Source: Boswellia sacra (taxonomy: Eukaryota > Streptophyta > Magnoliopsida > Sapindales > Burseraceae). Taken from it: a DNA stretch of 64,000 nucleotides. The stretch lies in NCBI GenBank assembly GCA_013180625.2, contig SNVD02016162.1, positions 1 to 64,000 on the forward strand, written 5' to 3'. Positions 34,605-46,559 of the stretch are shown in pieces. Below the pieces are notes generated by a model. That model saw only the letters and a list, made by a program, of their open reading frames with translations, was not told where the DNA came from and did no database searches. Positions within the stretch are counted from its first letter, which is position 1. Each line of letters opens with the position of its first letter. A program made the translations under genes and the position numbers.

Positions 34605-35109
34605 ATGTGTTTCGTGGAATGCCTCTGTATCACATATGAAATCATTCTCCCACTTGGTTTAATTTTCTGCGGCGTAAGAGCACGATATATAAAGAAACTC
34701 GAAGAAAATGTTGGTGACTTGAAAACGGAGTTGCAGAGATTAACTGAACAAAGGGACGATGTTTTGAGGAGAGTCCTTCTCGAAGAACAACGACAGATGC
34801 AACGGCTGAACGTAGTGAAAGGGTGGCTTTCAAGGGTGGAAGCTGCGAACACTGAAATTGATGAATTGCTAAGTCACCGCTCTGAAGAAATTGACAAATT
34901 ATGTCTTGGAGGTTACTGTTCCCATCAATGCAAGTCATCCTCCAAGTACGGGAAAAAAAGTGGCTAAAAAGCTTCGAGAAGTGCGACAGTTACAGACAGA
35001 AGGAAATTTCGAAAAGGCAACGGAGAAGTTACCCAAAGCAGCAGCTGCTACTGTGGAGGAGAAACCTATTGATCGGCTGGCTTCTCGCAGCAACAATGGT
35101 GAAACATAA
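34605..35109 (+). pseudogene. CC-only paralogue with a one-base frameshift
   Basis: From the ATG at 34605 the frame gives a short hydrophobic N-terminus (about residues 10-25) and the RPS5-type CC core: RYIKKLEENVGDLKTELQRL, QRLNVVKGWLSRVE, DKLCLGGYCS and SSKYGKK. It then hits a stop at 34965-34967. The second frame carries on without loss as KKLREVRQLQTEGNFEKATE, a linker-like EEKPIDRL and a stop at 35107-35109. The cause is visible: seven A residues near 34951-34957 where the intact paralogue has six (16083-16088). This copy keeps the GYCS and CKSS residues typical of full receptors. The end position equals that of the other family members. A sequencing error in the A run is possible, in which case this would be a second intact gene of about 168 codons. 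Confidence 0.75.
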
Positions 35110-35595
35110 TACAATTAATTAAAAGCTCTTATCAATAAACAATTATATATATTTGCTCATATATATATACTAATTATTTCCATAATTTCTGGTGTGTCTA
35201 TCAGTAATATTTTATTCTTGTTTTCTTTCTATTAAAGGATCTATTTGCATGTAACCATGTGCATGGATTAATAAACTATTCAATAATATGACCATGTAAT
35301 GCAAAGCCTTTTCAATATTTTGAATCTTTTTGTATGATTGTATTAAGTTCGTAATGGAATATAAGCTAGAGCATCAATTGATACCTGAAACGATCATATT
35401 TAGTTTTTACCGTGGCTGAAGAAAGTTCATATATAAGCAATAATATATGATTTTATAGTTACTAGTGAAAGTACGAATGTACATTGTTAATTAACTCTTT
35501 AATTCTATTCATGTCTCTATATATTGAGATAGATATGATACGGCTTCACACTTCCATTCTAATTTTCAAGACTAAATTAACTGCTAAAAAGATGG

Positions 35596-35757
35596 ATGTC
35601 GTGGTGAAAAATATTGATGCTGCATGTGGTTAAGTTAAAAGGGGAAGGAACAGCTTTCGAAAAGTTGACAGAGAACGTAACAAAAGCAGCTGTTGTGGTG
35701 GAAAAACCTGCTGAGCTAGAATCTCACAGTAGTGACGGCCCAGCATATTATAATTAA
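35596..35757 (+). pseudogene. C-terminal relic of another CC-only copy
   Basis: The stretch AAGGAACAGCTTTCGAAAAG ... GCAGCTGTTGTGGTGGAAAA ... CCTGCTGAG ... TCTCACAGTAGTGACGG corresponds to 35000-35105 of the preceding copy. TTAATATAAAAGCTCTTCTC then matches its 3' UTR. The rest of the gene is missing. Confidence 0.55.
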
Positions 35758-36516
35758 TATAAAAGCTCTTCTCAATAACATATATAGTTTCTGACCATGG
35801 GCGCCATTTCTCATATTTGGCAAACGAGTTTAGACCTTACAATGTTGGGCTCCCTATTTCTCCTGCATTGTGACCTTCTGCTTAAATAATGGTTTTGGTT
35901 CACCATCATGCATGTCGCCACCGACTATTGTCAAACCCGGAAAAAGACACTTATAAAATGCTGCACGTTTACATTAGATTCCGCGGATATTTTCAGCATA
36001 ACTTTATCAGCGTACATGCAATTTTTGTCTCTCTTTCTGAAACAATCATGCATTTGCTGCTTGCAAAGCCTTTTTTCAAGAGGCCTTCACAAAACTTGCA
36101 AGAAATTATGCTATTCCAATTACGCATGGTTACTACTCATTCATCTAAAGGAAAGGTTTCTCTCATGACTCTTGCAGCTTTAAAACAATAGCTGAATTTA
36201 TGCAGGCTATAACATGTTATGGCAATTAGTTGGCAATTGTAATATTCTCCATATATGATAACCACTCTATCATTCCGGTTAATTATTTTGAAAGCGTAAT
36301 AAAAACGAAGTTCACCCAACGATGTTGACCAAGATATTCATACATTCGTGGGCAGCGAATATAATGGCATATATCTTGTATGTTTAACATGAGATATTAA
36401 CGTCATGATTCACCCAAAAAAAAAAAAAAAGAAAGCTGTTGTGCAATATTGTATTTTGAGAATTCATGTGGTATACATTGTTTCTAACGAGAAAGATCTA
36501 GGAGAACCAATTATAG
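35758..36516 (+). other. Host spacer, paralogous to 2863-3046 and 12936-13140
   Basis: It contains no gene. The part 36195-36387 aligns with 2863-3046. The part 36400-36510 aligns loosely with 12960-13125 (GATTCAC, poly-A/CAAAAA tract, GTTTCTAA-GA-GAAAGATC, AGAA). At the other locus these two parts are contiguous except for the Copia insertion. Confidence 0.5.
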
Positions 36517-37849
36517 GACATGTTTGGTGTGCGACACTGTATAACACTATTTTACTACATTGTATTAAATAGTGTAATACACGTGTTTGATACTAATTTA
36601 GTAAAGTATTAATTAAGACAAAGTACAACCCTAAAATGCATCAATATTGTATTAAATTATGTAGAGTTAATCTATGACATTAGCATTACATTGTATAGCA
36701 CTAATAAAAAATATCAAAATTATCTCTATAAAATCTATATATCCAACAATACCTTTTAATTTTTTAAAATTTTAAAATAAATAAAGATATATTTACTATA
36801 TAAATTATGAAATCAAATTTATTTAAAATTTATTTTCTAAAAATAAAAAAAGAATGAAAGGAGTCACCACCTCCACTGGGTGACACCCGAGGTCCATTGT
36901 CCCCGTTGGACCAATTGACACATTTTATATTACCATAAACTCGAATTGTCTGATAGGTCCAGTGGAGTCATTGTATCCCAAGTAATTTTTTCAACAATTA
37001 GCGACTGTTCGATAAATTACTAAATAACTTATTTTATAAATAAACTAAAAATATATTTATAGTACGTATATCTTTTTTGAAAAAAAAAATATCTTACTTG
37101 TTTGTAGAAATTAATACAATATATGAATACATCAAACACTATATAATTTTGACATAACATTATTTTTTAACACTATATAAACGAATGCTATATAATATAA
37201 TACTTTATAATATCATACAATCACTAAAAAACAACTAGTCTCATGTACGTCACCTATTTGCAGCAGCGGTATTAAGAGCGGCCGTAAATGACACGACACC
37301 TGTACCTCAAATAAGGCAGCAATTCCCCTGACGCAAATGAGATATTAGCAAATAAGGCAGCAATCGTAGAAATCAGTTTCGCAGATTGATTGGTTTCCTC
37401 CTCTCCAGCTTCCTCCATTTCAATCTCAAATACGTTTCTTCTAATCTTGATTAAGGTTTCCATTTCCATCTCAATTGCTTCTCTTTCACTTCCTCCATGT
37501 CCATCAAAACTGCATTTTCTTCTCTTTCATTGTTTCCTAGATTAGGGTTTCACTAACTGAAACTTTTTAGCAAAAGAGCACGACAATCGTAGATCCATTC
37601 AACACCATCGGAGGTGCTACACGGGGGCACATCAATCATCGATCCCTTCATAAGCAATTACCTGTCTGATCCTGTTCGTGGAGCTATTGAAGTTTCAGAC
37701 CAAATGTCTGATATCTCTGTGCCCAGAGTTACGTCAATCCAGTAGTTAGATTTGTCAATCTAGAGTTTCTTACTCCATTTTTTGTCGATTTTTTCTGAGC
37801 TAATTATAATATCATTTGATTTTCTTCTCTTTTTAATTGTTTATTTCAG

Positions 37850-39310
37850 CTCTTTAATCTACTCAAATTTTATCGGTTGCTTGTCATTTCACTGGAGCCT
37901 TATATTCTTCATCATGCACAGCCACAAAATAAGGTAAATCAATATCTATTAAGACTTAAAAATTCTCTTGTCTTCTTGAATACAGCTTCAGAAATCACAA
38001 AGGTTCTTTTCATTGTAACAGCAGGAACCATGACATCCCCCTTCTTTTGTTAAGCCAAAAGAGCTTTGACTTATGGATTTCAGAATATATGTGTTAAAAT
38101 CAATGTAGATCATCAAAGATTGCTTACATTAATCACCTGTAATCATAGTACTCATAATTTGCATATCCTGTTTTTCATTTTGAACAGTTAAGTTTAGGCC
38201 ACATCCAGCTTGTTGCGCTAACTAGATGGATGCCTATTAAATTGCTGAACAAGTATTATGATTATGCAAAGGCTTTAGAGTGGAGTATTCCTTACTTCAA
38301 TCTCCCATGGGAAAAAAAGCATGTTCCTCCAGTCAATGGGAGCTCAAAGTTTAATGAGCAAGCAAAAGAGGTGAATTTGGACAAAGCTGCTAACATGGTA
38401 CAGAGGCATAGGCAGTCTGGCAGGCAACTTTCAGCTAAGAGCTCCTCTATTGTGGTAAATAATCATTTCTTCTACTTGTTTATATCTTCTCCTGTCCTAT
38501 AATTCCTAATCCAATGTATTAAATTAGTGCAGAGTGAGCGTGCGAAAATTGGCCGATCAGAATATTTGGAATCTGAGGAGGAAGATGGGTACGTAATAGG
38601 ATGTTCTTTTTATCTTTCAAGCAAAGCTTTTTGTTGCTTATGGATTATTAAGATATTATGGAAATGCCATAAACATTTATATGCACATTGGATTAGGAAT
38701 AGCTGAGCAGAAATTCTCAAAAAAGCAAAAAAGATGTTTACTATCGAGAGGAAAAACTATATGTGGCATTCTGCTTTTTCCTTTTCAAAACCTTATTTTT
38801 TTGTATCCTATAAATTGACTCAAATGCAATCTAAAATTAAAATTAAAAATATTGCGTTATTGTGTGTTGATCTTTTTTGTAGGTGGAGGCATTTTCTGGT
38901 TAGCTGTGATTGGTGGCAGTTTGATCCTTCTGCGTGGTTTAATCATTCTATTTATAAAAATCAGATGGCCCCATATACGCGGGGACTATGGAGTACTCAC
39001 ATTCCCTAGATTTGAGATATTTTGTATAATTCTTGCGCTACCATGTATTTGCAAGGCCTCCACTAGTCTAATTGCAGGTACCTTAAATATTCAATTTTAC
39101 CAGGAATGTTTATTATTTATATTTTTAAGTGGGTACATATCATATCTTAATGACTAATGAGTTGATGTTCAGGTGGAGACCCGTCCAGGGTTGTGGTTGG
39201 GACTTTGTTGTTGGGACTGGTGTTTCTAATGCAAGGACTTTGTATTTGTCTTGTTCAAGAAATCTTCTTTATAGAGTGTTCGATAATTCTTTTTCTGGTT
39301 TGTAGACTTG
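37850..39310 (+). pseudogene. Captured exons of a plant TRP-like multi-pass membrane protein gene
   Basis: Five exons with usable GT/AG borders can be read in one continuous protein: LFNLLKFYRLLVISLEPYIL (37850-37933), LSLGHIQLVALTRWMPIKLL to SSSIV (38188-38454), SERAKIGRSEYLESEEED (about 38533-38588), GGGIFWLAVIGGSLILLRGL and FPRFEIFCIILALPCICKAS (38881-39077), and GGDPSRVVVGTLLLGLVFLM (from 39173). The hydrophobic WLAVIGGS and ILALPCICKAS segments are predicted membrane spans. From memory this matches a large conserved plant membrane protein family annotated as TRP-like or glycine-rich. The exact family needs a search. Both termini are missing and a 3.9-kb LTR interrupts the 3' side at 39453. 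Introns retained mean genomic capture. Confidence 0.6.
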
Positions 39311-40312
39311 GATTTCAGATTCTTTTTCTATATTTTTATAATTCGTTTTCGAGCGCAATTACAGGAAAGCTCTTTCCCAGCTTAGATTTACACTCACATT
39401 TGCTTCTTCCCTCAGACCCCAGATGCAAAATCGTCTCTTTTTGGCTATATAATGTCACACCCTGTATCCAACATAGTAATACTGCAGTGGATAATAGCTT
39501 GCTAAGGGAACACAGTTGTCACTATACCGAAATCCTTCCATAATCTTTAACTGATCGAATACCTGAGGTACACAACAGACTAGTGAGTATGAAACTCAGT
39601 AAGCAGTTAGAATTATAAAAATTGGCGTAACACTCAAAATAAAACAATTAATGGTGATAACCATTTCAGAATAGGACCACTATTCAATACTTATTCCATA
39701 AATCACTGGTTAATGTTCAAAGATCGCGCCTATGCACGAGGGAACTGGCATGGTGGTGCCAAGCTTCTGATTTCCAATCCATTGCAAATTTTAGTTCCGC
39801 GCTCCTGCACCAAGAGAGAGGCACCCATACACCAACTCTTTGTTCTTTCTTACTTGAGTCGGTGCAATTGGCGCTCCAGTGCGGAAAGTATGGCACAGCG
39901 ATGCCATTCTCTATCTATACCTCTTTAGGTCGGTTAAAGATGCTCTCATGCACCAACCTTGCATCATTGGCCAATTTCCTAGACCAATTACTCACTTATC
40001 CCATCACATTCCTAATTCCGTAAATACATGTCTATGGGTAATCAAGCATGGTTTTTCCATGTCAAAGCTCATCACATACACCCATTTACATACACATGTC
40101 TCATTTACAATTCAACTTTCCACAAGTCTATCACATACTCATGTGCTCTCATAAACATATAAATCATTCACACATGAGCTTCCATAAGCTAGCTACATTG
40201 TTTGTATGGATATCCATTTCACATAATTTCAGAAGCTTCCACAGTACAGTCACAGAAACTTAGGAATAGTGCTCTCTAATCAAGTTTCATTTCACAGTCA
40301 GTTCCCATATGT

Positions 40313-40710
40313 AGGCCTACCCATGAATCAGCTCAAGGCTAGTCTGACAATCCGGGTGATACCGGACCCATGCTACCGAATCTCGTCTAGAGAAACACAT
40401 GGTCCAGACCTCCCCTCAAGCCATGGGGATACAAAACAGTACAGATACATTCAGAGGCCTACCCATGAAATAGCTCAAGGCTAGTCTGACAATCCGAGTG
40501 ATACCGGGCCCATGCTACCGAATCTTATCTAGAGAAACACGTGATCCAGACCTCCCCTCAAGCCATGGGAGTACGTAACAGTACGGATACATTCAGATGC
40601 CTACACTTGAAATAGCTCGAGGCTAGTCTGACAATCCGGGTGATACCGGGCCCATGCTACTGAATCTCGTCTAGAGAAACACATGGTCCAGACCTCCCCT
40701 CAAGCTATAA
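40313..40710 (+). repeat. 142-bp tandem repeat, three copies
   Basis: Units begin AGGCCTACCCATGAA at 40313, AGGCCTACCCATGAA at 40455 and ATGCCTACACTTGAA at 40597. Each contains CTAGTCTGACAATCCG and GGTCCAGACCTCCCC or a close variant. Confidence 0.92.
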
Positions 40711-40734
40711 GAGCCAAATATCCTAAGTTGTGGC

Positions 40735-40975
40735 ATGTCACTCACATATCAGTTTTCACATTCAGTCACATAAGTGAAGCTCTATATTAAGCTCTCACTC
40801 ACATATCACATTTCACATTTCAGTCACATAAGTGAAGCTCTATATTAAGCTTTCACTCGCATATCATGTTTCACATTTCAATCACATAAGTGAAGCTCTA
40901 TATTAAGCTTTCACTCACATATCACATTTCACATTTCGATCACATAAGTGAAGCTTTATATTAAGCTTCTAACCC
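40735..40975 (+). repeat. ~60-bp tandem repeat, four copies
   Basis: Units contain CACTCACATATCA, TTTCACATTTC and CACATAAGTGAAGCTCTATA followed by TTAAGC. They directly follow the 142-bp repeat in the solo LTR. Confidence 0.88.
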
Positions 40976-43191
40976 AATCACAACTTGTCACAATTCATTC
41001 ACTTTAATGCTAGCATTTAACAGTATCACATTTCACATTCGTCATTCAATATATTCCCATAGGCTTGGCATGAAATTTCAAATGCATAACACATCACATA
41101 GTGATGCATGCCTTCACAAACCAAAATATTGCCGTTCAACTTTCATAATTGAGGTTCTACTTAGGCTTCTCACTAATCACATATGCATTCATAAATACAA
41201 TAAGCCTACATATCTCATAAACACTTATGGTGTACACAATCCATACATTGGCATCATTCTTGCACACATAAAAACCTATTGACTTCTTTATCAGTGTCAA
41301 CCCTTCCATTTCTCTTCAGTATATTTCAAACATATCGTTACACAACTATGTCCATGTACAACTGGTCTCATTCGTTTCCCAGTCATAAATATTCAGGGAA
41401 CTCTAATACACATGGTATTTCATAGACATTCATTTGTCATGCCATCCACATGAGGAATTAGTATCCTAGAACGTTTGGCATGTATTTCATAATTCATATG
41501 CACACATTGTTTCATTGGCAATATTATTCAAGTCATATCCCAACAAATTCACATATATGAGGGCACGTTCACATTTCTATATCTCACATACAAGAAGTTA
41601 CACCAACGTGTAAATCACATACACATCAAAGTGTGTGAAATCACACATTTCATAAATCACTATAAACCCCAATCAAATCTTTCCCATATCAAAGTCCATG
41701 TATTCATGGCCCCATCCACATTCCATCAACACATTTCACATATATTCATAAACACAATCATTAAATTCATTTCATTAAGAGTTAATGTCTGTTGTGTCCT
41801 CAGAAGGGTCTAACTACTTACCTGGTTAGTCTCGCCTCTTAATTTTGCTCTCATATATTTCTTGATAAGCAGTTGTTTAAAGTTTACTCTTCTTCTTCTC
41901 CTTCCTCTCTGGTAACCATTGCCATAGTCATGACACACTGATTACTGTCCATTTAGAAGTCATTAAATCCCCTATAGGTTAACAACAATTCAACCAACCA
42001 ATAACATCATTTATTAAGCTCTATCACACACACATATTGGTTGGATTATTATAATAAGAGGTTATTCATTTCCAATCATCACCAAACTTTATGGAACTCA
42101 AATAGACATACATATTATGGTCCATAAATTTTATTGAGTCAAATTAAGGTCATATACCCCTTGAAAATCCTTAATTTCATTCACACAGCAAATCTGTCTG
42201 CAGACCTCTCAACTGAACAGTATAACTTTGAAGAATTTTATAAAATGATACAATAATCAAATGTCTACCAAAATTTCCAGTCCAAAACTAGACACATATA
42301 AGAGTCATTCCACTAAAAATCATGATTTTCAAAGGAGTTTAAGGCAGTGAAACGGAATTTATTTCACATACTCTGTTCTGGAACTTAACATTCACAGTTC
42401 TTTAAGTCCAGATTTGAAAAATCATAACAATTCACACATAACTCCAAAAACCATGAAAATTTACAGTATAACAGAAAACATACCCAAGGGTTTTTGTATT
42501 AAAAATCACGAAATTTTACAAAGATTTGCCCCCTCAAATGGAGTTCATTCCCGCTGCCCTGTTTTAAAACAGGGGAATTCTCAATTTCGAACCAGAACTT
42601 CAAAAATTCATTACAATTCACCCACTACGAATTTTTGAGTGTTTCAAAATTATACAAACTGCTTGAGATGTCTAGTTTATCATATAAAAATTTTAGAGTC
42701 AGCAAACAACCATGGAATTTATAGGAATTTGCGGACTTAACACTGTTTAGAAAAACAACTCTGCAGGATTCATACTCATACTTTACTTCTAGCTTCCTAG
42801 CATCATCAAATCTTTAAATTCTTCCATAATTCACTCTAATTCATGTTTTTCTAGCCATTTACAGAATATGTCTGACATGAAATATCACAAAAAAAACAAT
42901 AAACCATCACTCAATTGCATGGTTATGGCTAGAGTTAGAGAGAGAGAAGTGAATTCTTACATCTTGGCCTCTTGTTTCCTTCCTCTCTTCTTGATTCCAT
43001 GGAAAAATTGAGAGAAAAAGAGGGAGAGAGGGTGCTGGACGTTCAAAGAGAAAGGGGGAAGAAAAATGAATTTTCTAGACTTATCCCATGCTTTATAGAT
43101 ATACATCACACAAGCATTTCAATTAAGGCCCCACACTTTCTTAACTTTTCACTCACACCCTTCCATCTCTCATCTAATTTCATCCCTCTCC

Positions 43192-43209
43192 ATACATATA
43201 TATATATAT

Positions 43210-43268
<59 letters not shown>
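43192..43268. repeat. (TA)n(CA)n(TA)n microsatellite
   Basis: A short CATA start is followed by alternating TA, a CACACACACA block and a long TA run. The repeat lies at the edge of the solo LTR. Confidence 0.95.
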
Positions 43269-43269
<1 letters not shown>

Positions 43270-43680
43270 ATACATATTTTTACAATATGCATATAAGGTA
43301 AACCTACTTAAAATTTGGAGTGTCACATATAACTTGTCTGTTTCTCAGCTGGCCTGATTTCATTTGCTTTTTCTTGGTTTTTTCTCAAATGGGTTTCTTT
43401 GCTCTGAGATCTGGGTTGTTTTTTAGTTTGTAAAGATTTCAAAGATCTGAACTTTGAACGCTGTTGTTGTGAATTCCATTACAGGAAGGTGAGAGTTTTC
43501 AACAATTTGCTTTCTTTTTCAATCGTTTTGTTGCTGTTCTTGTAAAGCTTCTTTTCTCTGATTGTGGTGGCATCATAAGTCTTTGTTTGTGTCTTACTTG
43601 TTTATGATATTCTGTTTCCCTTGTGCTGTTTGTTTGATCTGTTGATATGGAAATTTAGATGCTTATGTTGCTGTTTGTTC

Positions 43681-44228
43681 AGCATGGATATCTTACTTGG
43701 GAGGCCCGTATGAAGGTTCTCCTTGGCACTGCTAAGGCATAAGTAATTTCATTTATTCTGTTTTCGACAATCAAATTCTCATTTCACGTCGTATACTGGT
43801 TACAGTCTTGCCTATTTGCATGAAGCCATTGAGCCAAAAGTAGTTCACCGAGACTGTTAATCAAGCAACATATTAATTGATGATGACTTCAATGCAAAGG
43901 TCTCTGATTTTGGCCTGGCGAAGTTGCTGGGTGCTGGGAAAAGCCATGTCACAACACAAGTTATGGGGACCTTTGGGTAAGTATTTCTTCAAATACAGGA
44001 CAGAACTTTTGTCGATAAAATTTTGTTTCTCTCACCTCTTTTTGCTCTGTTTCTTACTTATAAGGTCCTTTACTTTCCCCCTTCCAAAATGTTACAGATA
44101 TGTAGCTCCTGAGTATGCAAATACTGGCCCATTGAATGAAAAAAGTGATGTCTACAGCTTTAGGGTTGTCCTTTTGGAAGCAATTACTGGAAGAGATCCT
44201 GTGGACTATGGTCGTCCTGCCCATGAGG
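43681..44228 (+). pseudogene. Captured, broken receptor-like kinase exons
   Basis: Three pieces in order encode a Ser/Thr kinase domain. HGYLTWEARMKVLLGTAKA (about 43682-43740) is followed by an exon at about 43805-43980 with LAYLHEAIEPKVVHRD, then a stop in place of the catalytic-loop Lys (HRDC, stop, SSN) and [18 protein letters not shown]. After an intron, [36 protein letters not shown] and RPAHEV end at a GT donor near 44229. The pattern matches transmembrane receptor kinases of the At2g42960/At5g18500 type from memory. The loop stop, the altered frame after AKA and the lack of P-loop and C-lobe exons mean it is not functional. It lies inside the CACTA element. Confidence 0.8.
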
Positions 44229-45080
44229 TATGTAATAATTATGCATAGTCACATAATTTATTAACTGCTGAAATTATACTTTTCTAATTATAGTTATTTA
44301 TCATCAATAAAGTGAAGCAACTTAAAGTTGACCATGGTAGTTACCATATGCTGCAAAATATTTAATTAATTGATATCACATGTCCAGCATCTATTAGAAC
44401 TATAAATTTTCTGTGGCCAATTCAAGTACAAAATTAACTTAGTCTCTGTTAGATTGCTTTGGCTCTGTTCTCAGGAGTACTTGGCTCTTCTCTTTGTGAT
44501 TTGATGACAAGTATACTCACCTGACGTAGCCGATACTTCTTTACTTCAGTCTTTCTAATACTAGGTGAATTTAATAATCGAAACTTAAGGCAATACGACC
44601 ATACTATTAGTCAAATTTGGGATTGTTCCAATTCCATTGATCAGTGTTGTACATTCTATTCATGAAGTTTTATCAGATTTTACATGCTGCAGTTTCTGGA
44701 AGGCTGTGCAGTCAGAAATCCGAATTAACCTTCTTATTATGGATTCATTTTTCTGACTTTTTGAAGCATTTAAATCCCAAAACTACTGTTGGGGGACTTC
44801 AGGTTTAACAAAAGATGGCCTGCAACATTACTTCGTTTTGACCTTTACTTTAACCTACCCCTGTTTCGATAATTCGTTTTGAGCGCGGCCAAGGGAGAGA
44901 AGGTCAGATTTTCTTGATGTGGAGAGTAGCTTCATGTTTACATTATTTCATTTGAAATGAATGTGATTTTTTGCATAAATTGTTCACCCTAAAATCTTAA
45001 AGTTCTATTTTAAAATTACTATTTTCAATATTATCAACAATATTGTCTTAGGAATTTCTGTTGTTGATAATTTATGGGCT

Positions 45081-45240
45081 GTGGAGAAACAGTACAGGTC
45101 AAGGTCATTGAAACTGAAGCAACTTATCTCATTCAAATTGTCCAAGTATGACTGTAGCGAACATTCCCTGAGGGAGACTCAGAGAGAATCGCTGGGTTCC
45201 AGCAGTCAGTTTGGGAATGTGGAAGATAGAGTTAGTGCCC
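45081..45240 (+). other. Exon-like fragment of unknown origin in the CACTA element
   Basis: An open stretch reads LKLKQLISFKLSKYDCSEHS and continues Glu/Arg/Ser-rich (RETQRESLGSSSQFGNVED). Composition is more gene-like than its surroundings, and it sits near the kinase piece. I do not recognise it. Confidence 0.25.
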
Positions 45241-45929
45241 TTCTCTCTATACTTTGTTCGTTATTAATTATTTTGATTATTAATTTGACCGGATGTACTT
45301 GCACTGCACATAAACACACATTATTTTGACTCATAATTTTGGCAATAATATATATAGGTCTTCGGCTGCTAGCAATTTATTATAAATCTCTTTAATTATT
45401 TAATATGCTTTGCTTGCTAGTATCTTTGAAAAAAGTTTTGGTAGATTCTCTTTGTCCTAGTCTGATCATATGCTTTTTCTTTTTTTTTTGGGTTAATGTA
45501 TTGTAGGGTAATTTTGTTGCGAAAGCCACAAACCCTTTGCCGAAGCTTCAAAGCAATTGGTAAACGCATCATTAGAATCCAGATTGCTCAAGTGGAAAGG
45601 TCGAAAATATAACCGAAACAGTTGTTCTATCTTTTGATTACGAATCTCTGTAATATATATCCTTTTTCTAGTTTAGTTGGCTTGTTACTTGAATTTAGAT
45701 TTTGGAGGAATTAATAGTCTTGTATGTGAATTGAATTGGGCTTGTTTTTTCATGTGAATTGGATTATTTTTTGAATGAACATTTTTTGCCTGCGCGGTGT
45801 GCTGATCAATTTAGTAATTAATTTGTTGAACTTGCTCCAGTTCTTGTATTTGTTGATTAATTTTAGTTGGCTTTTGTTTTGGGTTTGTCGCAGTTTTGTA
45901 CTTACAATTTCAAATCAATTTTGAATAAA

Positions 45930-46310
45930 TTTCAAAGCAAGGTAAATTTTAAAAAAAAATTAAAAATAAGGGTAATTGTTTTTAAAAAAATTATTGTTAA
46001 AGGCAAAAAATAATTTTGAATAAATTTCAAAAATAATAAATTAAAAAAATTGTTAGGAGGCAAAATTGTAAATTTTAATAAATTTAAAGTCAACTGTATA
46101 TTTAAAAAAATTTAAAAATAATGATAAATTTAAAAAGGTTGCAATAGGGGCAAAAATGTAATTTCAATAAATTTCAGAGTAGGGGTAAATTTAAAAAATT
46201 TAAAAATAACGGTAAACTTAAGAATACTTACTATTAGGGGTAAAAATGTAATTTTAATAAATTTCAAAGCAAGGACAAATTTGTAATTTTATTCAAAATT
46301 ATTATTTTTT
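45930..46310. repeat. Degenerate AT-rich tandem repeats
   Basis: Diverged units of roughly 90 bp contain GGGGCAAAAATGTAATTT, AATAAATTTCAAAG and AAATTTAAAAATAA-like segments. They are next to the right subterminal region of the CACTA element. Confidence 0.6.
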
Positions 46311-46559
46311 TCATTTAGTCTTTTACGACGGCTAATTGTGATGTAGATGGTCTTCTACGGCTGTAGAAGTACCGTCGTAATTGACTATGCTCTCGACGCA
46401 AATAAATTAACGGACCGCCGCAAAAGATTTACGACCCATATTATTTACGTCGGCTCAAGGCCTGCCGTAAGGCCGCCGTAAAAGACCTTTTGCAAATGAC
46501 CCTTTTTTTTGTAGTGAATATCGCGTACCAAACATGATAGAGTTTTAATGGAAAAATTA

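Larger units (their letters stand above)
39453..43327. mobile_element. Large solo LTR (3.9 kb), target duplication TATAA
   Basis: The element starts TGTCACACCCTG and ends GGAGTGTCACA, so both tips form a TGTCACAC/GAGTGTCACA inverted pair. TATAA at 39448-39452 is repeated at 43328-43332. The interior has no gag or pol, only tandem repeats, CACAT-rich sequence and a microsatellite. Such length and internal tandem repeats suggest a large Ty3/Gypsy LTR; orientation and lineage are not determined. It is inserted between the two captured gene pieces of the CACTA element. Confidence 0.78.
37222..46516. mobile_element. 9.3-kb CACTA element with several captured gene pieces
   Basis: It starts CACTAAAAAACAAC and ends TTTTTTTTGTAGTG. 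AAT at 37219-37221 is repeated at 46517-46519. Removing the element joins the flanks into a continuous CATGTTTGG element, which supports these boundaries even though the two tips match only over CACTA plus an A-rich tract. The right subterminal region (46320-46500) has CGACGG/CCGTCGTAA/GCCGCCGTAAAAG motifs, and the left has GCGGCCGTAAATG. Inside are a transmembrane-protein gene piece (37850-39310), a receptor-kinase piece (43681-44228), an unassigned piece near 45090-45235, and a solo LTR. No transposase was recognised. Confidence 0.75.
36517..46536. mobile_element. CATGTTTGG-ended element split by a CACTA insertion
   Basis: The left end GACATGTTTGGTGTGCGACA matches the reverse complement of the right end once the CACTA element is removed (CATGTTTGGTACGCGATATT, continuing GTATGATATTAT against GTATAACACTAT). 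ATAG borders both ends (36513-36516 and 46537-46540), and the paralogous empty site near 13128 has one CTATAGAG. Without the CACTA the element is about 725 bp, AT-rich and non-coding, a MITE-sized element. The superfamily is not settled. Confidence 0.7.

Noticed and set aside
40313..40975. Centromere-type satellite
   Set aside because: Only three and four copies are present, and they lie inside a solo LTR with a clear target duplication.
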